Positions 10,778 to 19,843 of a DNA stretch of 64,000 bases are shown here, in pieces. The notes below the pieces were generated by a model. That model saw only the letters and a program-made list of their open reading frames with translations. It was not told where the DNA came from and ran no database searches. Within the stretch, counting starts at the first letter, position 1; each line of letters opens with the position of its first letter. The translations under genes and the position numbers were made by a program. Source of the DNA: Paguma larvata (Eukaryota; Chordata; Mammalia; Carnivora; Viverridae); contig CM057830.1 of the NCBI GenBank assembly GCA_030068075.1, positions 23,716,247 to 23,780,246 of the forward strand, written 5' to 3'.

Positions 10778-10980
10778 TTAAAGAAAGTTTATTTATTTTG
10801 GGAGAGAAAGAAAAAGTGTGAGTGGAGGAGGGGCAGAGAGAGAAAGAGGAGACAACGAGAATCCCAACTAGGTTCTGCACTGGCAGCACAGAGCCCATTG
10901 TGGGGCTCAGACTCACAAACTGTGATATCATGACCTGAGCAGAAGTCAGACACCCAACCAATTGAGCCACCAGGCACCCC
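10778..10980 (-). mobile_element. Feline CAN-SINE, antisense, complete
   Basis: AAGTTTATTTATTTTGGGAG left end, purine body, ATATCATGACCTGAGC, TTGAGCCACCAGGCACCCC right end. A 17-bp target duplication with one mismatch (CTTATATCCACATCCTT versus CTTATAACCACATCCTT) flanks it. Confidence 0.95.
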
Positions 10981-10999
10981 CTTATAACCACATCCTTAG

Positions 11000-11428
11000 G
11001 GTAGACCCTTTGTAGGCTGACTTTGGGCTCAGCCATATAACTTACTTTGGTTGTTGAAATGATACTGGGCATGACCCAAGCAGAGATGTGAAATGCACTT
11101 GCATATTAGGGCTTGCCTTTTCTTGTTGCTCTTGAACATTGCTATCATATGTAGTAGCCCAGGGTAGCCAGCTGGGGAGGAGAAACACGTTGCTTCTGTT
11201 GCCCTGGCAACAGCTGGCCCTATAAATGAAGCCATTCTAGATCAGTTAGTCGTCACTCATCCCTCCAGCTGACTATGGACACCTTTGTAAGAATAGCACA
11301 GATCAGTGGTGTCAACCCAGACCCGAAGAACCTGGCAGCCAACCCATAGAATCATGAGATAAATTGTTGATTAAAGTCATTAAGTTTTAGGATGGTTTGT
11401 TATGTAGCAAAGGCTAGCTGATACAGTA
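11000..11428 (+). repeat. MLT-like MaLR LTR, old
   Basis: Reads in sense: GGCTGACTTTGGGCTCAGCC, then TAGTAGCCCAGGGTAGCCAG, GGCCCTATAAATGAAGCC, CATAGAATCATGAGATAAAT, AGTCATTAAGTTTTAGGATG and ending GCTAGCTGATACAG. The AAGTTTTGGGGTGGTTTGTTA-type end is characteristic of MaLR LTRs. The open frame 11029-11235 lies within it and is not a gene. Confidence 0.6.
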
Positions 11429-11526
11429 AGCCCTCAATAAGAATTAATTATCCTTTGATGCTCATGAGTCAGTCACCAACAATGAGATGAATATGCAAAT
11501 GATCATAACAATGATTTGTGTAGACT

Positions 11527-11625
11527 GGAGATTCTCACCCTGGCTATGTCTCATTAAATGTATGTGAAGCATTAGCAAGTGGCAGAAGTGATTCTTGTAT
11601 GCATCCGGAGTTAGGAGTAATGGTT
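11527..11625 (+). repeat. Possible hAT (MER5-group) fragment
   Basis: GGAGATTCTCACCCTGGCTA near the left and AAGTGATTCTTGTATGCATC near the right resemble the TTCTCAACCCTGGCTGCACATTAGAATCA ends of MER5-group elements. Too short and diverged to be sure. Confidence 0.3.
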
Positions 11626-12329
11626 TGATTTGGAGTAATTATTGAGAAGGAATGGATGCTGGAGTGTCAGTCATCAGAATCATTACACGCATAATCACAT
11701 AGCTGGTCAGTATCAGAGGATGACTAGTTCCCCTGAGCCCCTGCCTTGTGTTTTTGGTTTTTTTGTTTGTTTGTTTTGTTTTTGTTTTTATCATTGCTTG
11801 CTGTGGGAGAGAGCGATACCCTCCGGCATTCACAACAAGTTAATTATTGGGCATATTGTCCAACAGCAGAGGCAAACTTGTTCACACTGTTTTTCTTTTA
11901 GCTGCACATATTCTGAGGCAAAATAGAAAACTTCAGATACCATTACTGAGACATTTTTTTCTTTTTTCATGCATGCCCAGCAGCTGGTGAGTGTTCAGCA
12001 TCAGATATGAGAAGTTAAGCTGAATAAACTGGAGGAAAACCTTCTAGAGAAAGCAAGCTCAGCTTAAAAAAAAAAAAAATGCTAAGTTTGCCGACTCAAG
12101 AGCCCAGGACAGTTTAATAAAATTGAACAGAGGAAAACCAATTAAACACTTTAAACTGCTATTCCGGGGCTTGCCAAAACAACACAAATCAAAAGAGGAA
12201 ATATTCAATTATTACTAGCAGCTGGATTTTTGTGAAAGTTTTTTTAGGTAAGCCAAGTCTCACCTCTTACTACTGCTTCCCAGAGGGCCTACCGATTTTT
12301 CAATCCCAGAAAGTACTTCATTGTGTTTT
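11626..12329. other. Repeat-poor stretch, possible conserved non-coding sequence
   Basis: No transposon recognised. It contains homeodomain-like and TATA-poor AT-rich motifs (CCAATTAAACACTTTAAACT at about 12,138), an A run at 12,066-12,079 and a CAGCTGG E box. Open frames at 11,642-11,926 and 12,232-12,501 carry no known domain. Regulatory function is only a possibility. Confidence 0.3.
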
Positions 12330-12735
12330 GGCCCACAGGGATATTCAAAGAAACCCTAATGGCCTAATGCATAGCTCTGACCTCCTCACTTCTCTTTTCA
12401 AAAACATTCAGGGTTCCCCATGGCTTGTCAATAGCCTTGATTTGGTAGACAAAACCTTTTGTGATATGTCCCTCACCCCCCACCACACCATACCTGTCTA
12501 GCTTTCTCTCTGACTCTGCCAATTTGTAGCCTGAATTCTCGACACTGTGGGGCTCATTGTTCTCTAATTAATCCTGTTCTCTGCTGCCTTGATGTCTGTG
12601 CTTATGCCTGCTCCATACTCACCTCTTTCATATATCCTCACCAGCTAAGTAATCTATTTTTCAAGCCCAACCTCAAATGCTAATTTCATGAAGACTTTCC
12701 TTATTTTTTGCCAAAATTCACCAGCCACAGACCAC
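12330..12735 (+). repeat. L2 LINE fragment
   Basis: Sense L2 3' order: GTGTTTTGGCCCACAGGGAT, CTCTGACCTCCTCACTTCTC, CACACCATACCTGTCTAGCT, TCTATTTTTCAAGCCCAACC, CATGAAGACTTTCCTTATTT (consensus: CCAGGAAGCCTTCCCTGA). Diverged and incomplete. Confidence 0.5.
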
Positions 12736-13027
12736 CTATAGTTAAGGTTTATTTAACTTGCTGTAGCTTGGAGGAACACATATCAGAGAAACCATGAATA
12801 TTTGAGCTTCTGCCGGGTGACTCTAAGGAGGGTTTGAGGAGGTGAGGGTCATTTCTGGATTGGGTGCTGTCAGGAAGCAGGAGCCACTTAGTAATGGGAT
12901 ATCTTGATAACTTTTATAAAAGAGGCAGCATAATTAAAGCAATGCAAGGGCGGTTGTAAAGGGTTCGAGACCCCAAATACCCAAGAACAGAAAGTTCCAG
13001 ACGCCGAGGCTGCGAAAGCATAGGAGA

Positions 13028-13033
13028 TTTATT
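13028..13033 (-). terminator. Polyadenylation signal of the solo LTR
   Basis: AATAAA on the minus strand, about 90 bp downstream of the TATA box and about 75 bp from the LTR 3' end, as expected for an R region. Confidence 0.65.
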
Positions 13034-13120
13034 AGCTAGCTCGAGCTAGGGTCCAAACCCAGAGCACCAGCACAGTGGCCTCCTTTAGGGTAAGGACCCC
13101 GCTGTCGGGATTCAGTTCTC

Positions 13121-13130
13121 TTTTTATAAC
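13121..13130 (-). promoter_or_regulatory. TATA box of the solo LTR
   Basis: GTTATAAAAA on the minus strand, with an inverted-strand CCAAT box about 75 bp upstream (13,205-13,209). This is the layout of a retroviral U3 promoter. Activity is unknown. Confidence 0.6.
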
Positions 13131-13383
13131 ATTGTAGGGTTACATGAGCTGTCTCTGCCCCTTCTCTTTGTTCGTTTGAGTCTGGATGGCCGTGTCTTCT
13201 TCCGATTGGCTCGTTTAAGTCCGGGGCTTTTCAGTTCGGGGCTTCTTGTGTTGGTCTCATGAGGCGGGTCAAACCGGCTATCGGCTATTGCTGAGAAACA
13301 AACTCCAGGGGGTACAGGAAACATAAACAGAAACCTTTTGGCCTTTATCACAGGAACAAAAACCTTTTGGCCTCCATCACGGT

Positions 13384-13561
13384 CAATGATGAAGAAGCAC
13401 AAATTAGAAGGAGTCATTTAGTCCCCTCACTTTTGCAGAGTATTCTTGCCTTTATGACTTTGTCAGATCCTTATTTTTGTACTCTGTGTACACATTTTCT
13501 TTATATTCCCTGTGTGTTGTTGATGTTCAGTTGGGACATCTCATCTCTCAGAACTGTTTGT
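13384..13561. other. Sequence between solo LTR and SINE
   Basis: TTATTTTTGTACTCTGTGTA and neighbouring words vaguely recall the 3' part of L2, possibly the continuation of the L2 at 12,330-12,735, but the match is weak. Confidence 0.25.
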
Positions 13562-13754
13562 TTGTCCTTCCTTCCTTTATTCCTTCCAGAGAGAAAAAGA
13601 GACTGTGAGCTGGGTTGGGGCAGAGGGCAAGAGAGAGAGACTCTCAAGGAGGCTCCATGCTCCAATGCAGGGCTTGATCCCACAATCCTGGGATCATGAC
13701 CTGAGCCAAAACCAAGAGTTGGTTGCCCAACTAACTGAGCTACCCAGGGGCTCC
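13562..13754 (-). mobile_element. CAN-SINE, older subtype, antisense
   Basis: TTTATTCCTTCCAGAGAG left end, purine body, GGGATCATGACCTGAGCC, AACCAAGAGTTGGTTGCCCA, TGAGCTACCCAGGGGCTCC right end. The CAAGAGT-type segment marks an older carnivore subtype than the typical feline copies. The target duplication is not clear. Confidence 0.85.
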
Positions 13755-13861
13755 TGTTTTTCAGTTTTTTCATTATGCTACTAGTTGTGTCCATCTTGTC
13801 AGAATCTCCATCATACACATGTGAGGGAAATGTTGCATAGATACACCAACATTGCCATCAT

Positions 13862-14851
13862 TGCCGGAGTCCAGCTCTGGCGAGTCCAGGGGTCCCCAAA
13901 AGATGGATGGTTTGTGAAAGGAATGAGAAAGCCACAAGATGTAGTCTGATCACCAAGCAGGCATCTCTCGTCATTCTGGCATCTCCACTCTGTTAGTCTC
14001 AGTGTCTTTTTTTAAAAGTAGTAAGTGACATTACAGCAATGAGTGACATCCCATCAGTGAGCATAGTTTGATATCTTTAACAACGATGTGTTTTTGTCAG
14101 CAAAGCCATGATTTCCTCAATCTTGCAAGTTGTTTTACATCATTCATTTTTAGACCATAAAGGAAACAATTCTTATCTTAGCTATTTGTGATTCTGCTCC
14201 TAAATTAATTAACATATGCTGTCTTTGATGTAGGATTAGGTAAATTTGTGTGCAGGGGGAGAAAACAGGATGTTTATGAATCAAGCGGGGTTGTTATGGT
14301 TGTTACCACGAGTCTCAGAGTCTCAGTAAACAGAGGGCGCATACATTATCATCTTAATACCTATGTTAATCGTCTTTAGAAAGGTTAAGAGTCATCTGTC
14401 CAGCTTCCTAAACTACTATGAGGGAGGTGTAACTCTCCTATGTAATTCCTAAGGCTTGTCTAAGTTCCTTTGCTTGTGAATGAGCTAATTTACATAATAG
14501 GGGCCTAACGTTTACACAAGTCACACCAATACCCAGCCAGGTCTTAATGCTATCATTCTGTGCAAATCATCCCCAAGATGCAACTTTAAGATTACTTCTG
14601 GCCAGGCTACTCTCATTCAGATGTAATCCATCAAAGCATGTGCTCCAGGTCCTTCCTTTTTATTTAAATGCCATAAATCAAAAGAGCATTACATTCTTTG
14701 GGGCCAACAGAGCAGCTCAAGAAATCCAAGCCTAAAAAATTATTTAGAAGGAGGTAAGACTGGGCGCCATTTGATTGGCAGGAGCTTTGCTGTGACTGCC
14801 TTTCCACACAGGTAGGTGTCTCAACCTGTGAGCCCAAGATGGCTCCCAACA
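13862..14851 (-). mobile_element. Solo LTR, probably class II (ERVK/beta-like)
   Basis: The plus strand starts TGCCGGAGTCCAGCTCTGG and ends ATGGCTCCCAACA, i.e. on the minus strand it begins TGTTGGGAGCCAT, a start shared with several class II LTRs. A perfect 6-bp target duplication CATCAT flanks it (13,856-13,861 and 14,852-14,857), the size typical of beta-retroviral integration. Length is 990 bp. A TTTAAATAAAAAGG stretch on the minus strand near 14,657-14,668 could be a TATA-like or polyadenylation element. No internal viral sequence is present, so it is a solo LTR. Open frames inside (14,547-14,735; 14,664-14,852) are not viral genes. Confidence 0.75.
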
Positions 14852-14857
14852 CATCAT

Positions 14858-15212
14858 AGATTGTTCTTTTTTGTTTTCAGTTAGGTCTGGATCTGTTATA
14901 TTTCACATTAAAAACATTGTTTGTTTGAAAATGCAGTGTGTTTTGCAAAAGAAGAAAACTTGGCGTGACTAGCCTTGTAGATCTTCATGGAAGAAGCTGA
15001 ATAGCAACTAACTCTTTCAGACATGCTTTCTCCAGTCAACCACAGCCTGGGCCACTCATACAATTTAGGCTTGTCTGCTTCTGTTGGACTCTTGTTCCTC
15101 ACCTGTGGCCCCTAGGGTTGGCTGGCACTGTGATCTCTACTTACTGTATTTCAGAGTTAAATAAGGGACTGTATAGAACACTGTAGGAAGATGAAACAGT
15201 GACTTGGAAATG
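14858..15212. other. Unannotated sequence
   Basis: Nothing recognised. A minus-strand open frame at 14,908-15,102 has no known motif. Confidence 0.4.
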
Positions 15213-15335
15213 GCCAGATACTAAACACTAGGCTTTGTAGGCCAGACTGTGTCCATGACAATGATTCAACTCTGGCATTGTAGCAGGAAAGTAGTCAGAG
15301 ACCACATATAAATGAATGATCTAAGTTCCAATAAC

Positions 15336-15792
15336 TTTTTTTTATTATTGAAGTATAGTTGACATACAATGTTATATTAGTTGTAGGGGTACAACGTAGC
15401 AGTTTGAAAGTTTCCATATTATACAGTGTTTACCACAGTAAGTGCAGTTATTATCTGTCACTATTCAAATTTATTACAGTATTATTGACTCTATTCCCTA
15501 TGCTGTACTTTTCATCTCTGTGACTTATTCATAACTGGAAGTTTGCACCTCTTAATCCCCTTCACCCATTTTGCCCATTCACTCACCCTCAAGCCGCCAG
15601 TTTGTTCTCTGTATTTAGGAACCTGGTTTTTTTTTGTTTGTTCATTTGCTTTGTTTTTTAGATTCTACATATAAGTGAAATGATTCGGTATTTGTCTTTC
15701 TCTCTCTGATTTCTTTTATTTAGCACGTCCATCCATGTTGTCACAAATAACAAGATTTCATTCTTTTGTATGGCTGAGTAGTCTTCAATTGT

Positions 15793-15836
<44 letters not shown>

Positions 15837-17003
15837 CATATTCTTCATTAATTCATTCATTCATCTATCAATGGACTCTTGAGTTGCTTGTAAATAATGC
15901 TACAATAAGCATAGGGTTGCATACAACTTTTTTAATTAGTGGTTTTGTTTTGGTAAATACCCAGTAGTGGCATTACTGGATCATATGGTATTTCTTCTGT
16001 TTTTAATTTTTGAGAAACTTCCATACTGTTTTCCACAGTGGCTGCACCACTTTGCATTCTCACCAACAGTGAATGAGGGTTACTTTTTTCCACCTCCTTG
16101 CCAACACTTGTTATTTCTTGTCTTTTCAATAATAACCATTCTGGCTCGTAAGAAATGATTTCTTATTGTGATTTTTATTTGCATTTCCCCAGTGGTTGGT
16201 GATATTAAGCATGTTTTCAAGTGACTGATGGCCATTTCTATGTCTTCTTTGGAAAAAATTTCTATTCAGGTCTTCTGCCCATTTTTAAAATGGATTATTT
16301 TTGTGTTTTTGGTGTCAAGTTATATAAGTTATTTATATATTTTGGGTATTAATCTTCCATTGGATATATCTTCTCCCCTTCAGTAGGTTGCCTTTTCATC
16401 TTGTTGATGGTTTCCTTCAGTGAGCAAGAACTTTATTTTAGTAGTCTTGATAGTTTATTTTTGCCTTTGTTTCTCTTGCTGGGGGAGACATAGAAAAATG
16501 TTGCTAAGGCTAATGTTAAAAAAATTACTGCCTACATTATCTTTTAGGAGTTTTCTGGTTTTAGGTCTTATATTTAGGTCTTTAATCCATGTTGAGTTTG
16601 AGTTTATTTTTGTGTATGGTATAAGAAAGTGGTCCAGTTTCACTCTCACACATGTAGCTATCCAGTTTCCCCAACACCATTAGTTGAAGAGACTGTCTTT
16701 TCCCCATGGTATATATTCTGCCTTTTGTGTCATACATGAATTAACAGCATAATTCATTGCAGTCCTGTCAAAATACCAATTGCATTTTTCACAGAATTAG
16801 GACAATTAATTCTAAATTTGTATAGAACCACAAAAGACTCCAAATTGCCAAAGCAACCTTGAGAAAGAAGAACAAAGTTGAAGATACCACACTCCCAGAT
16901 TTCAAGATCTACTATAAAGCTATAGTAATCAAAATGGTATGGTACCGGCACAAAAATAGATGTAAAGATCAATGGGACAGGATACGGAGTCCAGAAATAA
17001 CCC
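15336..17003 (-). mobile_element. L1 LINE with 5' inversion
   Basis: From 15,336 to about 16,745 the sequence is antisense L1: T run, TGACATACAATGTTATATTAG-type 3' UTR, and the C-terminal part of ORF2. From about 16,751 to 17,003 it is sense L1 ORF2 (CTGTCAAAATACCAATTGCA, TCTAAATTTGTATAGAACCA, ACTATAAAGCTATAGTAATC). The sense piece encodes the ORF2 segment immediately upstream of where the antisense piece stops, which is the outcome of twin priming. Inserted in a hAT element. All frames are broken. Confidence 0.85.
15795..15834 (+). repeat. (AC)n microsatellite
   Basis: About 20 uninterrupted AC units inside the antisense L1, at the position where related L1 copies carry a TATA-rich or CA-rich stretch. 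Likely polymorphic. Confidence 0.97.
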
Positions 17004-17077
17004 AGTAAAATTTATTTACAAAAAACAGATGATGGACTAGATTCAGTCTAGAGGGCTAGTGCTAAGTTTGAGACCCA

Positions 17078-17225
17078 TTCTTGCCATTTGATCACAAGCC
17101 AGTGGCCATCTCTGAGTTTTGCAATTCTCATCTGTAAAATGGTGATAATATTTCTTGCTTTATGGTTTAAAATGGGATATAGTTATGTGAAAAACCTTTT
17201 AAAATATGAAGTGCTATATACTTAA
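17078..17225 (+). repeat. MIR fragment
   Basis: GCAATTCTCATCTGTAAAAT GGTGATAATA is a close match to the MIR core (TTCCTCATCTGTAAAATGGGGATAATA). The 5' head is missing or lost in the hAT junction. Confidence 0.65.
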
Positions 17226-18249
17226 AATATATTGTTAGCTTATTATGTATTTAGAGAACAGAATCGTTCATCTTTCTGCAGCAAGACTGCAGTAATTGTG
17301 AGAATGTGCCATACAGATCTCCCTTCAAGGGAAGACTTGCTGCTTAGATGTGGGGGTGTGTGCTCAGCAGGTAGCTTCCAGCCAAGAGCTGCCGCATGCA
17401 TGACAGACATCCTGGTGACTGAGCACAACAGAGGTATACAAGTTCAGGCATTTCAGCCTCAACTCTGATGGGTAATACCCACTGTAGAGCTCCTTGCCAG
17501 ACTGGTCAAAGATCAGTGAAGGACCTGCATGTCAGTTCACCTTCTCTCTGTTCTCAGTCATGATTCCTCTCCCTTCCCTTCATGAGTTGTTCCTTAGTAA
17601 ATATCTTGTACTCTAATGACCATCTCAGGGTTCATCTGGTGATTTTTTTGTTTGGATCTCCTTTATCCATTTCAAGAACATAGCCAGGCGTTGTCTTGAG
17701 GCTATTTATGTTCTCTGAGGACAATCTCCCTTTCTGGCCAGAATCTGTGATGGACACATGCTTGGGCTTTAAGGGTATAGATAGAAAGATGGGTTGAGAG
17801 GTAAGTGGCAATGCAGAGGGAATGGAATTACTCTGGACTAGGAAGGAATCAGTGATTTGGAGTCTGTGTTCTATAAGCATCAAGACCTGCCCACCATGTT
17901 TTCGCACCACCTCAAGAAAACCTCAGAGGCAACAGGCAGAATTACATAACTCAGAGTCTAGAACTGAGAGACTGGGAGACTGATGCCAGCAAAATTTCTT
18001 GGCACAAGGGGGCTCTTCAAGGTAACATGTAGGCTTGGATTGCGAACAGGTCATCACCAGGATGGGAGTTGAGAATCACATTGAATTTATATTTCAAAAA
18101 GTAAGGTAATGTGATATATGTTGCATAGCCTAGTTATTGAGGAAAATCCAGTCTAGTGCCTTTATATCCCTTTAAAAATATTTTCGGACAAGTGAATTCA
18201 GTGAGTTTTGAGAAAATCATCAATGAAGGTCTAATCACACATACATTTT
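17226..18249. other. Unannotated, repeat-poor stretch
   Basis: About 1 kb without a recognised transposon. Open frames at 17,232-17,468 (+) and 17,632-17,910 (-) have no known domain. Base composition is less AT-rich than neighbours. Confidence 0.4.
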
Positions 18250-18345
18250 ACAGATATATATTAAGCATCTACTATATCCCTGGTATTCTGCTGGCCACAT
18301 CATGATGAACAAGATAGATATGGTCAGCAGAAAGTGTACAGCCAC
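18250..18345 (+). repeat. Possible L2-type fragment
   Basis: TTAAGCATCTACTATATCCC TGGTATTCTGC resembles the widespread TTGAGCACCTACTATGTGCCAGGCACTG block. Short, low confidence. Confidence 0.35.
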
Positions 18346-18591
18346 TTTTTCTTCTGCCACTGCCAACAACATGTCAGGGCCGGGCATCTGGAATCACATG
18401 AATCTGACATGGCCTTCAAAGACTGAAGAGATCAGTGCCACCTCCCGCCACTTCCTACAAGACTCCAGTTCACTTCACTGTAGATAGAGCACCTCAGAGG
18501 CTTCTCTTGCTGCCAGCACCTGTGACTCTCTATTTGGGGGCTTTCTCTAGCTGTATAAACTTGGTAATTTCATGTGCAAGGCAGGCCTGAG

Positions 18592-18631
<40 letters not shown>

Positions 18632-19164
18632 TGGGTTGTGGGTATAGTGTGTAATTGACGTATTTGGAAACAGTCCTCAACCATTAGAGATGGGAGTTGG
18701 TGGATAAACCCCTCTGTTTGCTTGCTCCTTGGGTGGGAAAATGCTGAGATATACTCCATGCCATCTCCCATAGATTCTCAGTGGGATTCAGCCACAGGCG
18801 CTCCCCGACCAATAACATGCTCATTACCGCAGTCTGTCTTGGCTTCCATCCTTTCCCTGTCTCATTGTTCACACTCCTGTTCCAGTGATTCCCAGAATTA
18901 CCTTGCAAATAAACTACTGAAATCCCCATCTTGGTATCTATTTCCTGGGGAGCCTAAACTGAGATTCCCACCACCTTTAGGCTTGCTTTAGCCTAGGAGG
19001 AAGGGGCACCGTGGCCACTACCGCGGGCACCCCAGCACTCTGTATGCAGGAAAGCCCCATCTCTGGGTCCTTCTTGATAAATGTGTGTACTTGAAAGTAG
19101 CGAATCTCTAAGCACTTTGTTTGACATACGGCTGAAAATAGCAAGCAACTAATTTGCTTTTGTT
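18346..19164. other. Mostly unannotated; possible old LTR-like end
   Basis: Holds a (GT)n tract (separate entry). Around 18,860-18,965 the words TTCCAGTGATTCCCAGAATT, CAAATAAACTACTGAAATCC and GGGGAGCCTAAACTGAGA resemble the 3' end of an abundant old mammalian repeat with an AATAAA signal, but I could not name the family. Open frames at 18,684-18,991 are not supported as genes. Confidence 0.3.
18594..18630 (+). repeat. (GT)n microsatellite
   Basis: About 18 uninterrupted GT units in otherwise non-repetitive sequence. Likely polymorphic. Confidence 0.97.
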
Positions 19165-19260
19165 TCTAGTGAACAGTAAGCCCATTAAGGGCAGGTTTGT
19201 GTTATTTCTTCTTCCATCAGCACTAAGCAAAATGTTGGTGCCCAGTGATGAAACTAAATT
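19165..19260 (+). repeat. L2 3'-end fragment
   Basis: GTAAGCCCATTAAGGGCAGG TTTGTG followed by ATCAGCACTAAGCAAAATG matches the L2 order CTGTAAGCTCCTTGAGGGCAGGGACTGTG ... CCTAGCACAGTGCC. Confidence 0.55.
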
Positions 19261-19466
19261 TCTTTCCCAGGAAGTTAGTCCCTACTTGTGACTAAGAAGC
19301 CAAATAGGCCTCTTAATTCATGTTTCTAGATCTTATTTAGAGCCTGCAGAAATGGTATGTGTAGATTCTTGAGGGAAAAAATTGAGTTATCTCCAGTATT
19401 TTTATGAAGTCTTTGGGCATTTCTATGCAAAATCTCCAAACTGGCATGATCAAGAGTAGTCTAAGC

Positions 19467-19673
19467 CAGGGATCAGCATATGTTTTCTGAAGGGGCCAGA
19501 TAATAAACATTTTAGGCTTTGTGGCAAGAAGTCTCCACTGACACTACCCAATTCTGGCTTTCTAGTGCAGAAACAGCCAGACACAATCCATAAATGAATG
19601 TTCCAATAAAATATTATTTACAAAAAAACACCTGCTTGGATTTAGCCCATGGGACTTAGTTGCCTGACCTCTG
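19467..19673 (+). mobile_element. hAT-type non-autonomous DNA transposon, complete
   Basis: Starts CAGGGATCAGCATATG and ends TTGCCTGACCTCTG, giving terminal inverted repeats of the CAGGGGTCGGCAAAC class. The internal order AGGCTTTGTGGCAAG, GAAACAGCCAGACACAATCC, CCAATAAAATATTATTTAC matches the two other copies in this window. Flanks GTCTAAGC (19,459-19,466) and GTCTAAGG (19,674-19,681) form an 8-bp target duplication with one mismatch, the hAT size. Too short for a transposase. Confidence 0.85.
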
Positions 19674-19681
19674 GTCTAAGG

Positions 19682-19843
19682 CACTGTTGTCTAATAGAAC
19701 TTTCTGCAAAATGAAAATACTCTGTAATAAGAGATACCCAATTTGGTAACCAGTATGTGGCTAGTGCTACTGAGAATACGAATTTATTTTTATTTATATT
19801 TAAATAGGCACATGTGGCTGGTGACTAACATATTGGGCACTGC
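19682..19843 (+). mobile_element. Second hAT-like transposon directly adjacent
   Basis: Starts CACTGTTGTCTAATAGAACT and ends ATATTGGGCACTGC, with GTATGTGGCTAGTGCTACTG and AGGCACATGTGGCTGGTGAC inside. This is the CAGTGCTGTCCAATAG-type family with inverted GCCACATGTGGCTA blocks. It begins right after the duplication of the previous element. Confidence 0.6.

Larger units (their letters stand above)
12955..13379 (-). mobile_element. Solo LTR of a class I (gammaretrovirus-like) endogenous retrovirus
   Basis: The plus strand starts TGTAAAGGGTTCGAGACCCC and ends GGCCTCCATCA, giving TG...CA ends on both strands. A 4-bp target duplication CGGT flanks it (12,951-12,954 and 13,380-13,383), the size made by gammaretroviral integrases. 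Read on the minus strand it has two U3 direct repeats of GGCCAAAAGGTTT, a CCAAT box (13,205-13,209), a TATAAAA box (about 13,121-13,130) and AATAAA (13,028-13,033) in the right order and spacing. Length about 425 bp. No internal gag, pol or env on either side, so it is a solo LTR left by recombination. GC content and CpG density are visibly higher than the flanks. Confidence 0.8.
15213..17077 (+). mobile_element. hAT-type non-autonomous DNA transposon split by an L1
   Basis: Left part 15,213-15,335 reads GGCCAGATACTAAACACTAG, GCTTTGTAGGCCAGACTGTG, CAACTCTGGCATTGTAGCAG, GTTCCAATAA. Right part 17,004-17,077 reads AGTAAAATTTATTTACAAAA then GGGCTAGTGCTAAGTTTGAG. Together they follow the family whose ends are CAGGGGTCGGCAAAC. 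The same family is complete at 19,467-19,673, which confirms the order. The L1 entered at the CCAATAAAA position. Confidence 0.75.

Noticed and set aside
13124..13417. A basic 97-residue minus-strand frame with SPELKSPGLKR-type residues
   Set aside because: It falls inside the solo LTR, is not a known viral frame, and no splice or start context supports it.
12955..14851. The two LTRs as ends of one provirus
   Set aside because: They differ in length, ends and target-duplication size, and the sequence between them is a SINE and unrelated DNA.
15781..15840. CRISPR-like regular repetition
   Set aside because: A simple dinucleotide array in mammalian DNA; no spacers.
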